Of a stretch of 33,373 nt of DNA, positions 15,650 through 24,628 are shown piece by piece; the first letter of the stretch is position 1, and every line of letters begins with the position of its first letter. The DNA lies in NCBI GenBank assembly GCA_018716565.1, contig DVJT01000043.1, forward strand, positions 1 through 33,373. Reading direction: 5' to 3'. The position numbers were made by a program, and so were the translations under genes. Source of the DNA: Candidatus Avigastranaerophilus faecigallinarum. GTDB lineage: Bacteria > Cyanobacteriota > Vampirovibrionia > Gastranaerophilales > Gastranaerophilaceae. Under the pieces are notes generated by a model, which saw only the letters and a list, made by a program, of their open reading frames with translations, was not told the origin of the DNA and searched no databases.

Positions 15650-17398
15650 TTATATTAAATTTTTAAAAATTTGTGGGGTATCTTCTTTTTGTACTACAGA
15701 AAAATCCAACATTGCTTTCTTTTGTAGTTCTTCTTGTTTTTTTGCTGCAGCAACTTTCTTTTCCGTAACTGAACGGTTATATTTTGGAAGTAATATACCA
15801 AGCATAACAACAGAAAAAGCAATATCAGCAACACGACATATATTTCTTAAATTACGAGTTTTTGTGTTTGCTACTTCCGCTGCTGATTTTAATTCTGTAT
15901 TTTTTATCCAATTCCCAAGTTGTTTTGCTCTATATCCGGCTTGAGATATCAATTGTTTTCCAAAAGAAGCACTCTTATCAAGGACAGGTTTTGCAATTTC
16001 GTTCTTACGGTTTAGTAGAACTATATTCTCGCCAAAAAACTGTTTACCTTTTCCGGTTTTAGAAATTGCTTCTATAGCAGAAGCCGCACCTTTCTTTACA
16101 TAATCACCAAGAAAATATAGCCCTGAGAATGAAGCAATATCTCTAATTGTTGTTTCTCTTAATTCATTTTCATCTTCTGCACCAAGCATTCTACTTGCAA
16201 ATGTAGATGCTGCAATCCAACGACATTGATCCATTGTTGGGAAAATACCTGAAAACTGGAACATTCCAAGAGATGGTTTTTTCATCATTGAGACAGCAGC
16301 CAAGGAATACATCCCTATAGCAGCTGCTAATTTTTTAGCAAAGAATACTTTCTTTTGCTTATCATCCATTTTTTGTGTTGTATCTTTCTTACCAAAATCT
16401 TTATATATAGGTGCACCCTCTGCTTTAAATTGCTTTCTTGTTATCGCTCTGTTTATTGTCTGTATACTAGCAGCAATACCAATAACTATACCCATACCTA
16501 TTAAACTTTTTTTATTAACAAAGTTCTTTAAAGATGAACTATATTTATCTACTGCATTTAGAACTTTTGAAGATATTTCAGGTTTAACAATATCATCAGC
16601 AGTTGCACCTATAGACGACAATGTTTTATTTTTAACACTCTCAAATTTACTACCTAAATCTACAACATCCCTTAATGTTTCTTCTAAATTTGATTGAGCT
16701 GTTCCATTCAATCTTAATATACTTTCAGCTTTTGTTAATCCAGCTAACTTTGATTGTGCCTGTTTTAACAATTTTTTTCTTTCTGTACCTGAAGATGAAA
16801 TTGCTTGAGTTATATTTGAAACAGCTTCTTGATATATCGGTTCGGAAGCTTTATCTGCATACTTAACCCAATTTTTTCCATCTAATCCTTCTAAAGAACC
16901 CAAAACTGTTTCAACATATGCTCTAGTCTTATCAGCCGCACCTGATGCTTGAGCATTCTTATAAGCACCTTTCAATTTTTCAATAGAATCACCGTTTGCC
17001 CAAGAACCAACTACATTAGTACCTTTCAATTGATTATCTTTTGGCAAAATACCTGCTAACGCTTTAACAACTAAACCAGGCATCAAGCAATTAACAAAAA
17101 GACCTGAAAATTCACGTCTACAAGTTTCCAACGCAGCTGCAAGCCCAGTTTTTAAATCAACCAATGTGCGTGGAATATTTGTTGAAACAGTGTCTACAAA
17201 AGATACTTGTATCATTGCATTTTTATCTAATATACTAAAACTTTTATCTAACAAATTAAACGCAGTATCTGATATACTTCCTCTAAAATTTTGCAACTTA
17301 TTATTGCGCGAGAATGTATTACAACCTCTCACATTATTTTGTATTTTATTTTTTTGTCTTTCTGTATTGTTATATCTATCTACTGCGGAAATTTTCAC
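15650..17398 (-). CDS. Multi-pass membrane protein of unknown family with MKI...NFRG N-terminus
   Basis: The product is 582 residues, GTG start with AAAGGTAAG upstream. The first 40 residues are Asn/Arg/Lys-rich and end LQNFRGS (Phe38-Arg-Gly40). The body is helical, with a long Lys/Ser/Ala-rich central region (about 130-285). Hydrophobic segments lie at about 300-320, 360-380, 425-440 and 535-552. The C-terminus is basic and coiled (KKVAAAKKQEELQKKAM). No catalytic motif is visible. No classical signal peptide precedes the membrane segments, so the N-terminal extension precedes the membrane portion in an unusual way. It may belong to a lineage-specific paralogous family. Function unknown. 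Confidence 0.75.
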   Translation of the reverse strand: MKISAVDRYNNTERQKNKIQNNVRGCNTFSRNNKLQNFRGSISDTAFNLLDKSFSILDKNAMIQVSFVDTVSTNIPRTLVDLKTGLAAALETCRREFSGLFVNCLMPGLVVKALAGILPKDNQLKGTNVVGSWANGDSIEKLKGAYKNAQASGAADKTRAYVETVLGSLEGLDGKNWVKYADKASEPIYQEAVSNITQAISSSGTERKKLLKQAQSKLAGLTKAESILRLNGTAQSNLEETLRDVVDLGSKFESVKNKTLSSIGATADDIVKPEISSKVLNAVDKYSSSLKNFVNKKSLIGMGIVIGIAASIQTINRAITRKQFKAEGAPIYKDFGKKDTTQKMDDKQKKVFFAKKLAAAIGMYSLAAVSMMKKPSLGMFQFSGIFPTMDQCRWIAASTFASRMLGAEDENELRETTIRDIASFSGLYFLGDYVKKGAASAIEAISKTGKGKQFFGENIVLLNRKNEIAKPVLDKSASFGKQLISQAGYRAKQLGNWIKNTELKSAAEVANTKTRNLRNICRVADIAFSVVMLGILLPKYNRSVTEKKVAAAKKQEELQKKAMLDFSVVQKEDTPQIFKNLI

Positions 17399-17698
17399 TT
17401 TTTACTTACCTTTTAACATGTTCGACCTTAGCAATCATATCAAGTTAAAATACAAAAACAAATTTGTTTGCGTTATTAGAATAATGTTAAATTTATTTTT
17501 ATATTAAAAACTTGACATTTTTCGGTTTTTTATTCCCAATTCAGCAAAAAATTCACTTCAATTTTGCAAAAATATACATTATTTGATCAAAAACTACGAA
17601 AATTCATTGATAAAATTTCAAGTTTACATTTTGTAACTCAATTTGACAAAAATATTAATTTTTGGTTTTCATGTAATTGGAAATATTATTTGATTAAC
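17399..17698. other. 300-base divergent intergenic region
   Basis: It separates the divergent starts of the 582-aa membrane protein and the HNH-like protein. It contains a 14-bp perfect palindrome (17456-17469). On the minus strand TTGTTT and TATGAT are spaced about 16-17 bases and could be the promoter of the membrane gene. Two plus-strand TTGACA boxes (17512-17517, 17643-17648) lack a correctly spaced -10. The reading frame of the HNH-like gene is open back to an ATG at 17564, but the residues there are unlike a signal and have no ribosome binding site. I see no RNA gene. Confidence 0.5.
17456..17469. repeat. 14-bp perfect palindrome, possible operator
   Basis: AAACAAATTTGTTT is fully self-complementary and overlaps the likely -35 region of the minus-strand membrane protein gene. 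In AT-rich DNA such palindromes can arise by chance, so this is only a candidate site. Confidence 0.3.
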
Positions 17699-18853
17699 AT
17701 GAAAATACAGCCGGTTACATCTTATAGAAATATTTATTCAAAAGGGTTAAATAAACCTTCCGAAAACTTTGCAAACTTGAATAAGAAAGAAACTAGCAAT
17801 ATAAATAAATTAAATAATTTTTATTATTTTCCTATAAACTTTACTTCTCTAAAAAGAAGAACATATTCTACAGATAAAAAAGAACTTGCCGAAAAATCTG
17901 GTGATTTTATAATTCCTAAAATAGCAGATATACCTTGTCCTGCTTGTGGAAAAAAAATGCTAAATCAATCTAAATTTAACCAAATTGCAGAAGAACTTGC
18001 TTTTCTTACTCCAGATCAATATTTGGATTGTCTCGGCAAATATACGGAATATATGAGACCAGTTGAAGAAAGCGTTTATAACGAACTCTATAAATTATCA
18101 CAAAAAGAAGGTAATAGTAAAGATATTAGAACGCTTCTTGTTAGTCTACGAAATAGAAAACTACCAATATTACAAGATACACAAATGCGGCTTATAAAAA
18201 AAATGCGTGCTCTTGCAAAATCACTGCCTGAAGATGAAAGATCCGTATTGTTAAATAAAATCCAAGGTTTACAGCAGGTTGTTAAGAAAAATAATACAAC
18301 TGCTCCTTTTAGACGTAAAATAATGATTGACAGAATCAGTAAAGTAAGTATTAGAAATCAAAAAAAATATGAAAAACTACAAAGTTTAGCAAAAAGTTTT
18401 CCGACTTCATCTGACATGAACTCTGCTTGGATTGTCAAATACTCCGGTAAAAATAAACAAAATGAAGATTGGGCATCTTACGATATTGCATTGAGATTTC
18501 TATCATCTTCTATTGCAAATACGGATCATATAATTGCTTATGATATAGAAAGCAACCATGATGATATAAGTAATTACTTATCAATGCATAGTGCTTGTAA
18601 TTCACAAAAAGGAAATAAACCATTCTTACAATGGTTAAATGAAGATAAATCAAACAGACTTAAATATCTGCAAGACTATTTTGAAAAAGTTAATGATTTA
18701 ATAAAAACAAAAAAGATATCAAAAAAGAAATACAAACATTACGTTGCATATGCAACACAAACAATTTTTGAAGCGTCAAAAGGTCAAGTCAAACTACCCG
18801 AAACAGAAATAGATCCTAAATTATACTTTCCAAACCATAATGAATTTGCTTAA
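17699..18853 (+). CDS. HNH-endonuclease-like protein with a ~190-residue insertion in the zinc finger
   Basis: The product is 384 residues from the ATG at 17699, which is chosen because it gives the MKIQPV start shared with neighbours; its ribosome binding site is weak. Residues 1-50 are a polar leader ending INFTS. CPACGKKM (Cys80, Cys83) looks like the first zinc pair of an HNH domain. After an insertion of about 190 mostly helical residues comes Asp276-His277 (NTDHIIAYD), Asn292 (DISNYL) and HSACNSQKG (His297, Cys300, Asn301). This reproduces the Cx2C...DH...N...[HC]x2CNxxKG order of HNH nucleases. If folded so, it would be a metal-dependent nuclease; the long insertion is unusual. Activity is not certain. 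The stop overlaps the convergent TPR gene. Confidence 0.72.
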   Translation: MKIQPVTSYRNIYSKGLNKPSENFANLNKKETSNINKLNNFYYFPINFTSLKRRTYSTDKKELAEKSGDFIIPKIADIPCPACGKKMLNQSKFNQIAEELAFLTPDQYLDCLGKYTEYMRPVEESVYNELYKLSQKEGNSKDIRTLLVSLRNRKLPILQDTQMRLIKKMRALAKSLPEDERSVLLNKIQGLQQVVKKNNTTAPFRRKIMIDRISKVSIRNQKKYEKLQSLAKSFPTSSDMNSAWIVKYSGKNKQNEDWASYDIALRFLSSSIANTDHIIAYDIESNHDDISNYLSMHSACNSQKGNKPFLQWLNEDKSNRLKYLQDYFEKVNDLIKTKKISKKKYKHYVAYATQTIFEASKGQVKLPETEIDPKLYFPNHNEFA

Positions 18854-19860
18854 GCAATAACATTGTACGATTTAAGCAATTGACTTGCTACTTTTTGTTT
18901 AGAAATATTAAAATGAAATAATTTCTTTGGCGGATGATTTGGGGATGTTTCAGCTATATCAGGATCTCTAAGTTTATATATTTCTGCTACCCTATCATTT
19001 AATTTCGAAGGTGATTGTTTATATAAAGAAACAGCGTAATCCATTTCAGGATCTTTTACACCATTTGAATTTTTTATCCAGAATTTTGCAGCTATTTGAT
19101 ATGCATCTTGTTCTTCTCTTATCGAAGTATATGGATCATTATCATGAGCATGAACTGATTCATGGGATAAATATGCTGCAATTACTTGAGGTGCGGCATA
19201 AATATATGAATTTGAAATAGTTATTGTATTTTTATGATTTTCATATTGTGCAATATTTGATGTTCCCCCCATTGAAGCTGTTTCACCAAAAGTGACTTTG
19301 ACATCCTTTAATCCTTGCATATATTCAGGTGTCATATAATTAACTGTCATTTCCAATGCGGCTCTCAAATTTTTTTCCGCTTGCACTGCTTTTTCATTTT
19401 GTGCTTTTTGAGGAGAGTATATACTCAAAATATTATTTTTTGTTTCCAATATACTTCTATTGGCTAAATCATTTGATGGTTCTAATGATAATGCATTTTC
19501 AAAACTTTTCAAGGCTTTTTGATACAATCCCGCTTGTCGTTGAGTTTCACCAAGTTCTATCCAAGCATCTATATCATCAGGTACTTTTTCAAGATATAAC
19601 TCATAGTTCCTTTCTGATGATGAATAATCTGCCAGATGAAATTGCGCCTTCGCAAGTTTTTTATATACTATATTTTCATCAGGATTCAGTATATTCGCCT
19701 GCTGATAAGCCTTAAGCGCCTCTGAATAATTATTCTCATTAAGAGCTTTATCACCTTGAGCAAGTATATCGGTAATATCATTACCGGAAAAACTTCGAAC
19801 AAACTTATTATTTGATATATTATATTTTTTACACGAGGGATATGATAACACTGAAATCAA
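18850..19860 (-). CDS. TPR protein with HExxH metallopeptidase-like domain
   Basis: The product is 336 residues, TTG start with AAAGGA upstream. The N-terminus (MISVLSYPS, then FVRSFSG with Phe24) fits the shared leader, which supports this start. Three TPR repeats occupy about 29-131 (ALNENNYSEALKAYQQANIL; GLYQKALKSFENALSLEP). A helical linker leads to a domain with YLSHESVHAHDND: His233-Glu-x-x-His237 is a zinc-protease signature, with Glu249/Glu250 downstream as possible third ligands. There is no signal peptide. TPRs probably recruit a partner or substrate; peptidase activity is inferred from the motif only. The final TAA overlaps that of the convergent HNH-like gene. Confidence 0.75.
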   Translation of the reverse strand: MISVLSYPSCKKYNISNNKFVRSFSGNDITDILAQGDKALNENNYSEALKAYQQANILNPDENIVYKKLAKAQFHLADYSSSERNYELYLEKVPDDIDAWIELGETQRQAGLYQKALKSFENALSLEPSNDLANRSILETKNNILSIYSPQKAQNEKAVQAEKNLRAALEMTVNYMTPEYMQGLKDVKVTFGETASMGGTSNIAQYENHKNTITISNSYIYAAPQVIAAYLSHESVHAHDNDPYTSIREEQDAYQIAAKFWIKNSNGVKDPEMDYAVSLYKQSPSKLNDRVAEIYKLRDPDIAETSPNHPPKKLFHFNISKQKVASQLLKSYNVIA

Positions 19861-19914
19861 AATATTATTCCTTTGTCTGTCTATTAAAAAGAAAACATAT
19901 CCTATTTTTGATAA

Positions 19915-19957
19915 AAAACGGTCATCTATGAAGAAATATTTCGAAAATGACCGTTTT
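19915..19957 (-). terminator. Rho-independent terminator after proS
   Basis: AAAACGGTCAT (19915-19925) pairs with ATGACCGTTTT (19947-19957). The 21-base loop has its own small GAAATATTTC dyad. Read on the minus strand the stem is followed by a T-run, nine bases after the proS stop. Confidence 0.8.
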
Positions 19958-19965
19958 AATTTATT

Positions 19966-21693
19966 TTATAAACTTAAAATTTTTGCAATTGCTTCATCGG
20001 GTGTAATAGTTTCTACATTATTATTTGCGCGAGTTTTAAATTCAACAAGATTATCTTTTATTGTCTTACCAACGGTAATCCTATATGGTATACCAATTAG
20101 ATCAGCATCTTTGAGTTTTACACCGGCTCTTTCAGATCTGTCATCAATTAAAACTTCAACATTTTCTGCTAAAAGTTTGTTATAAATTTCTTCTGCTACT
20201 TTCATTTGTGTTTCATCCTGATCACTTACAGGAACGACAATAACTGTATAAGGAGCAATTGCCAAAGGCCATTTTATACCATATTCATCATGGTGTCTTT
20301 CTACTGCAGCTGCTGCTGTTCTTGATATTCCAATACCATAACAACCCATTATAAATGGTTTTTCTTTTCCATCTTTATCAGTAAATGTTGCATTCATTGT
20401 TTTTGAATATTTAGTTCCGAGTTTAAAGATATTACCAACCTCTATTCCCTTTGTAACTTTTAATTCAGCACCACAGTCAACACATTTATCATTTTCTTCA
20501 ACAAGTCTTATATCTGCAATCTTTTGAGGTAATTCAACATCTATACCCCAGTTAGCACCTACTAAATGTTTATCATTTTGATTACAACCAATAACAAAGT
20601 TCTTTAAATCTTTTACTGTTTCATCTGCAACTATTTCTATGTTTTTTAGACCTTTTGGACCTATAAAACCAGCTACAGCATCAAATCCGCTTGCATTCAT
20701 TATTTCTTCTATTTCATCATTTCTGGCGATTCTAATATCATTTCCTGCAAATACATTCATTAGCTTTGTTTCTTCTACAGTTCTATCACCTCTTATTAGA
20801 GCTAGAACATATTTCCCATCAACAACATAGATTAAAGCTTTACATATAACTGTTGAAGGAATATTTAAAAATGCAGAAAGTTCTTCTATCGAATGTGTAT
20901 TTGGAGTATCAATTATTTCTGCCTTTGAGAATTTTCCATCTGTTTCAACTTCATTCAATATAGATACAGCATGATTTGAGTTTGCACTATATCCACATTT
21001 TGTGCAATAAAATACATCATTTTCACCTGCATTATTTTCAGCTTCTTCGTTAACTAAAACCATAAATTCATGTGAAACACTACCACCGATTGCACCCGAA
21101 TCAGATTGAACCATTTTGGTTTCCAGTCCACATCTTTCAAATATATTTCTATATGCTTGTGCCATAATTTCATATGATTTATCAAGACCTTCTTCGTCAA
21201 CATCAAAGCTATAAGCATCTTTCATTATGAATTCACGACCTCTTAACAAACCAAAACGTGGTCTTATTTCATCTCTGAATTTTGATTGAATTTGATACAG
21301 ATTAACAGGCAATTGTTTATATGATCGAATACCTTCTCTTGCTATTGAAGTAATAACTTCTTCATGAGTAGGTCCAAGACACATTTCTCTCCCATGTCTA
21401 TCTTTAAGTCTCATCAATTCTTTACCGTATACATCCCATCTGCCTGATTCTTGCCATAATTCAGACGGTTGTACAAATGGCATCAAAAGTTCTTGTGCAC
21501 CTGCCGCATCCATTTCTTCACGTACGATATTTTCAACTTTCTTCAATACTCTCCACATTAATGGAAGAAAATTATATACGCCATTTGTCAGTTTTCTTAT
21601 ATAGCCTGCTCGAACTAATAATTTATGACTAATTACTTCTGCATCTGCAGGAAATTCTCTTAAAGTTTGCACAAAAAGTTTTGACATTCTCAT
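19966..21693 (-). CDS. proS: Prolyl-tRNA synthetase, bacterial type with editing domain
   Basis: The product is 575 residues, the normal length for the bacterial form. Class II motif 2 is in FRDEIRPRFGLLRGREFIMK (about residues 138-157). The YbaK-like INS editing domain lies between about 230 and 400 and clears mischarged Ala-tRNA(Pro). Motif 3 region GCYGIGISRTAAA (about 443-455) and the C-terminal anticodon-binding domain are complete. CTKC and CVDC pairs flank the insertion, as in many bacterial ProRS. The ATG at 21693 has AGAGGTT ten bases upstream; Met3 is a less likely alternative. It is 118 bases from the upstream HD-GYP gene, so it may have its own promoter. Confidence 0.97.
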   Translation of the reverse strand: MRMSKLFVQTLREFPADAEVISHKLLVRAGYIRKLTNGVYNFLPLMWRVLKKVENIVREEMDAAGAQELLMPFVQPSELWQESGRWDVYGKELMRLKDRHGREMCLGPTHEEVITSIAREGIRSYKQLPVNLYQIQSKFRDEIRPRFGLLRGREFIMKDAYSFDVDEEGLDKSYEIMAQAYRNIFERCGLETKMVQSDSGAIGGSVSHEFMVLVNEEAENNAGENDVFYCTKCGYSANSNHAVSILNEVETDGKFSKAEIIDTPNTHSIEELSAFLNIPSTVICKALIYVVDGKYVLALIRGDRTVEETKLMNVFAGNDIRIARNDEIEEIMNASGFDAVAGFIGPKGLKNIEIVADETVKDLKNFVIGCNQNDKHLVGANWGIDVELPQKIADIRLVEENDKCVDCGAELKVTKGIEVGNIFKLGTKYSKTMNATFTDKDGKEKPFIMGCYGIGISRTAAAAVERHHDEYGIKWPLAIAPYTVIVVPVSDQDETQMKVAEEIYNKLLAENVEVLIDDRSERAGVKLKDADLIGIPYRITVGKTIKDNLVEFKTRANNNVETITPDEAIAKILSL

Positions 21694-21811
21694 ATAAAAT
21701 TAACCTCTATCTGTCTTTTCTTTTTCTATATTAGCACAAAATTTATACGAGATATCATTATGCGTATAAATAACAAAATATGTCAAAGAAAAATATTCCT
21801 ATTTTTCTTAT

Positions 21812-22813
21812 TTATCTTACGGAACGTTCCAATTCTTTTATTTCACGAAGCGTTTCAGGTAAAATTTGTTCAAATGTTTCAACAACAACAGGATCAAATT
21901 GTTTACCAGACAATGCCTTTATTTTTTGAATTGCTTCTATTGGTAGAACTTGATTACGATATACTTTAGGTGTAACCATACTGTCAAAAGCATCTGCAAC
22001 CGCAATTATTCTAGAACCTATTGGAATATCTTCACCGCTCTTACCATATGGATAACCATTACCATCATAAAATTCATGATGATATTTTATTATTTCAACA
22101 ACATCCGATAATTGTTTTATATCATCGAGAATACGAACACTATGTACAACATGTTTCTTTATTTCCGCATATTCTTCATTTGATAATTTTTCCACTTTAG
22201 AAAGAATATCATCAGAAACACCAATCATTCCTATATCATGCAATAAACCTGCAAGTTCTATTTTTCCTGTTGTAGTTTCACTTAAATGAAGAGCCTTTGC
22301 AATTTTTACAGCATAGAACGTAACACGCCTGCTTCTACCAAGTGTATAAGAATCTTTTGCATCTAATGCTTCTACAATTGCAGTAATAGTTCCAGCAAAT
22401 AATTCTTTTAAATCATTTACCAGTGCACCATTATCATACTTTAATTGCCAATATTCAAGTGCATTTTCTACAATTAATAACAATTCGTCAGGATTATATG
22501 GTTTTTTAATATATCGATATATCTTCGCATAGTTGATAGCATCAATTAATATACCAGCATCAGTATATGCTGTTACCAAAAGTCTCATTGTGTCAGGTGA
22601 TATTTCACAACTTCTTTTTAGGAACTCAACACCATCCATCTCCGGCATTTTATGATCGGATAATATACAATGAAAATGTTCTTGTTTCAACATTTCTAAT
22701 GCCATTAACGGCGATGTTGATTTCGCTATATCATATTTCCCTCTTAATGTACGATATAATAAAGCTAAATTATCTGGTTCATCATCTACAATTAATATTT
22801 TATATTTATCCAT
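21812..22813 (-). CDS. Response regulator with REC and HD-GYP domains
   Basis: The product is 333 residues. The receiver domain (1-120) has the acidic pair Asp10/Asp11, phospho-acceptor Asp53 (LSDHKMPEMDG), Thr81 and Lys103-Lys104-Pro. The HD-GYP domain (about 140-330) contains LLHDIG (His192-Asp193) and HHEFYDGNGYP (245-255), the signature of c-di-GMP phosphodiesterases. Two deviations stand out. The helix normally reading T-x-x-H-S-x-R-V has Arg160 in place of His, and HDIGK is HDIGM (Met196). Metal binding or activity may therefore be altered. The gene overlaps the upstream histidine kinase gene by eight bases, so that kinase is the likely phosphodonor. GGAG precedes the start. Confidence 0.92.
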   Translation of the reverse strand: MDKYKILIVDDEPDNLALLYRTLRGKYDIAKSTSPLMALEMLKQEHFHCILSDHKMPEMDGVEFLKRSCEISPDTMRLLVTAYTDAGILIDAINYAKIYRYIKKPYNPDELLLIVENALEYWQLKYDNGALVNDLKELFAGTITAIVEALDAKDSYTLGRSRRVTFYAVKIAKALHLSETTTGKIELAGLLHDIGMIGVSDDILSKVEKLSNEEYAEIKKHVVHSVRILDDIKQLSDVVEIIKYHHEFYDGNGYPYGKSGEDIPIGSRIIAVADAFDSMVTPKVYRNQVLPIEAIQKIKALSGKQFDPVVVETFEQILPETLREIKELERSVR

Positions 22814-24560
22814 CTGCTTCTCCGGTGGCTATTCCTGCATTCAAATTTTCTCTATCTATATTTATCGGAAGGGTTATAATAAATTTAGTACCCAAATTCG
22901 GTTGAGATTCAACTCTTATATCACCCTGATGATTTTTAATTATTTTATATGTTATAGAAAGGCCCAGTCCTGTACCTTGTCCTACAGGCTTTGTCGTAAA
23001 GAAAGGATTGAAAACTTTTCTTGCTGTCTCTTCATCCATTCCTATTCCATTATCTTCTATTTCTATTATCAAATTATTCTTTGATTTATCTTCATTTATC
23101 CTAATCCAAATATCGCCTCTCTCTTTTATTGCGCCAACTGCGTTATCAAGAATATTCATAAATACTTGGTTTAGTTGTCCCCCAAATGCTTCTATTTTTG
23201 GAGGATTTTCCATATATTCTTTATGAATTTCAGCTTTATTTTTTATCTTATTATGCAAGATATTTAAAGTTGTATCTATTTCATGAGGTACATCAACATC
23301 TGTAATTGAAGCTTCTTCCATTCTTGAAAAACTCTTTAAATCCTGAATAATATTTTTTGCTCTATCAGCACCTTCTTTACAACTCTTAATTAAATCAGGA
23401 AGATCTGATTTTAAAAACTCATAATCAATTTCCTGCTTCAAGTTTTCTATTTCCTCTTTTTGTTCAGGTTTTAAAGAATCACTATATTTTGCATATTCTT
23501 CAATTATTTGAATCAAATCATTTGAATAATTACTTAAATGTGTCATATTTCCATATATAAAGTTAATTGGATTATTGATTTCATGCATAATTCCGGCAAC
23601 AAGTTCGCCTAATGATTTCATCTTCTCTGAATGTACCATCATTGCTTGAGTACTTTGTAACTCTGCATAAGCATTTTTTAATTCCTTTGTTCTGTCCTGA
23701 ACTTGAGCTTCTAAAGACGAATATAAACGTTGAAGCGCATTAGTCATCATATTATATGATTGAACAAGCTTATTAATCTCATCATACTTTGTATATTCCA
23801 ATCTTCCGGACAAATCGCCCTTCGCAACCTGTGCAACTGTCTTTTCCATCACTGAAAGTGGTAAGGATATACTTCTTGCAAGTATAAAAACCACTATAAA
23901 ACAAGCTATCAATACTACACAAAAAATATTTTTTGCATACTCAACAAATTTATTTATATCATCTGTAGTTGCAGGTGGCATAACCAAATAAATATCATAC
24001 AACTTGTCCAATACCAAATTTCCGGAAGAATCCCTTTGAATTATCCCATTTAGTCCTCTTTTATAAAAAGGTAATTTAAATGATATTACTCTATTTTTTG
24101 ATACAGAATATTTATCTGATTGTTTCAAATGAAAAGTATATAAATTTGTTTCATCAGGAACATATGTATACTTTACTGAATTACGATCGCGATCAGGATT
24201 ATCAAGTGTTGTAAATACTTTAGCACCGTTATGATATGCAACCAAAATATCTTGTACATTATAATTTTTTAATACACTGTTATTTATTCTTTGTTGCAAT
24301 TCTGGTAATCGTGCCTCAAATTCTTGAGATGTTTGCTTCTGATTATCAAAAACATCTAAACTGGAGATAAAATCAGCAGGTAACTTATCTTGCATATTTT
24401 TTATTGTTGCATATGAAGTTACTGTCAATGCTAATGTAACAACTATAATCGTAACTAACATAACAACCATAATATTTGACATTATTGTCGACTTAAGTCT
24501 TAATGAAAAATCAAATTTTGGTTTTATATTCTTTTTCTTTTTCAGACTGCCCTTACTCAC
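22806..24560 (-). CDS. Membrane sensor histidine kinase with HAMP domain
   Basis: The product is 584 residues, GTG start. A basic cytoplasmic leader, transmembrane helix 1 (about 27-50), an extracytoplasmic sensing domain (about 51-207) and transmembrane helix 2 (about 211-229) lead to a HAMP domain (about 230-283). A coiled coil follows, with HisKA-type His326 in GIMHEINNPINFI. The ATPase domain has the N box (NQVFMNILDNAVGA), G1 DNGIGM (503-508), the F box and G2 GTGLGL (529-534). It autophosphorylates His326 and probably passes phosphate to the overlapping REC-HD-GYP protein. The signal is unknown; the sensing domain is not a recognised PAS or CHASE module by eye. Confidence 0.93.
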   Translation of the reverse strand: MSKGSLKKKKNIKPKFDFSLRLKSTIMSNIMVVMLVTIIVVTLALTVTSYATIKNMQDKLPADFISSLDVFDNQKQTSQEFEARLPELQQRINNSVLKNYNVQDILVAYHNGAKVFTTLDNPDRDRNSVKYTYVPDETNLYTFHLKQSDKYSVSKNRVISFKLPFYKRGLNGIIQRDSSGNLVLDKLYDIYLVMPPATTDDINKFVEYAKNIFCVVLIACFIVVFILARSISLPLSVMEKTVAQVAKGDLSGRLEYTKYDEINKLVQSYNMMTNALQRLYSSLEAQVQDRTKELKNAYAELQSTQAMMVHSEKMKSLGELVAGIMHEINNPINFIYGNMTHLSNYSNDLIQIIEEYAKYSDSLKPEQKEEIENLKQEIDYEFLKSDLPDLIKSCKEGADRAKNIIQDLKSFSRMEEASITDVDVPHEIDTTLNILHNKIKNKAEIHKEYMENPPKIEAFGGQLNQVFMNILDNAVGAIKERGDIWIRINEDKSKNNLIIEIEDNGIGMDEETARKVFNPFFTTKPVGQGTGLGLSITYKIIKNHQGDIRVESQPNLGTKFIITLPINIDRENLNAGIATGEADG

Positions 24561-24628
24561 AACTATATACCTGTTCTTTAAAATATTTACTATGAATATT
24601 TAACAATATTTTCTGGTGTTTTACAAGT

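Noticed and set aside
17512..17648. Two perfect TTGACA boxes as promoters of the HNH-like gene
   Set aside because: Neither has a -10 hexamer at 16-18 bases.
17564..17698. Upstream ATG extending the HNH-like protein by 45 residues
   Set aside because: The extra residues have no ribosome binding site and would bury the MKI start shared with neighbouring proteins.
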